From Gemmatimonadota bacterium (GTDB lineage: Bacteria; Gemmatimonadota; Gemmatimonadetes; Gemmatimonadales; Gemmatimonadaceae): DNA of 16,722 bases. Of this stretch, positions 16,625 through 16,722 are shown piece by piece. The stretch's first letter is position 1, and every line of letters begins with the position of its first letter. The position numbers and the translations under genes are program-made. The DNA is taken from NCBI GenBank assembly GCA_028287205.1, contig JAQBQC010000476.1, positions 1-16,722 of the forward strand, written 5' to 3'. The notes beneath the pieces were generated by a model that was given only the letters and a program-made list of their open reading frames with translations, had not been told where the DNA came from and ran no database searches.

Positions 16625-16722
16625 ATCCTCATCTCCGATGAGGACTTCGTTCAGTCACGAACGCTGACCTCGCTGCTCCGCGACCAGGGATACGATGTGG
16701 CGGACTCGACCGGCGCGCGTGG
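16625..16722 (+). CDS. Response-regulator receiver domain, N-terminal fragment (3' end outside window)
   Basis: The last ~100 bases encode a frame reading RILISDEDFVQSRTLTSLL followed by RDQGYDVADSTGAR. This is the first strand, acidic pocket (DED) and first helix of a CheY-like receiver domain; the phosphoacceptor Asp would lie beyond the window. The frame is closed upstream by a stop at 16562, and no ATG, GTG or TTG occurs between it and the domain. I placed the start at ATC 16625, a rare initiator codon, only as a marker. A frameshift, sequence error or a start I cannot recognise are alternatives. It overlaps or abuts the stop of the preceding lyase gene. The output domain is unknown. Confidence 0.6.
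   Translation, partial: MLISDEDFVQSRTLTSLLRDQGYDVADSTGAR

Overview
The window is high-GC bacterial chromosome, densely coded on both strands. It contains no tRNA, rRNA, CRISPR array, insertion sequence or phage gene that I can see. The gene mix suggests a free-living Gram-negative bacterium: a lipoprotein carrying a seven-bladed RCC1 propeller, an ECF sigma factor with a membrane partner, trehalose synthesis, a 2-oxoglutarate-dehydrogenase-type E2/E3 pair and GyrA. Frequent GTG starts, weak Shine-Dalgarno sites and the RCC1 lipoprotein would fit Gemmatimonadota. That placement is an inference from style, not from a marker gene.

Layout from left to right. (1) At 2-1362 (+) is the 3' part of otsA overlapping otsB, the two-step trehalose pathway. 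(2) At 1385-1978 (-) is a phasin-like helical protein with a lysine/alanine-rich histone-H1-like tail, preceded by two inverted repeats. (3) At 2237-4435 (+) a family III CoA-transferase is followed after 3 nt by an orphan D12-class adenine-N6 DNA methyltransferase. (4) At 4481-5538 (+) an ECF sigma factor overlaps a single-pass membrane protein that is probably its anti-sigma factor, closed by a strong intrinsic terminator. (5) At 5598-5895 is a gene-free stretch with a tandem repeat and several inverted repeats, leading into a small exported Ser/Thr/Asp-rich protein (5896-6246). A shared bidirectional terminator ends it. (6) At 6308-9529 (-) is odhB/sucB-like E2, then lpdA (E3), then a GNAT acetyltransferase, read right to left. 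E1 is not here. (7) At 9642-10902 (+), divergent from E2, is a medium-chain quinone-oxidoreductase-like dehydrogenase overlapping a 74-aa two-CxxC protein. (8) At 10928-12961 (+) is the RCC1 lipoprotein, then a five-helix membrane protein of the CmpX/TM_helix type. (9) At 13088-16617 (+) gyrA, with a recognisable promoter, is followed 5 nt later by a PLP-dependent threonine ammonia-lyase-type enzyme. (10) The last ~100 bases open a response-regulator receiver domain that runs off the end and has no standard start codon in the window.

Most of the window is ordinary housekeeping and metabolism, and I found no convincing multi-gene novel system. The best leads are the orphan methyltransferase, the cysteine-paired RCC1 lipoprotein, the zinc-less anti-sigma candidate with almost no periplasmic part, the inverted-repeat-rich control region before the small exported protein, and the receiver frame without a canonical start.
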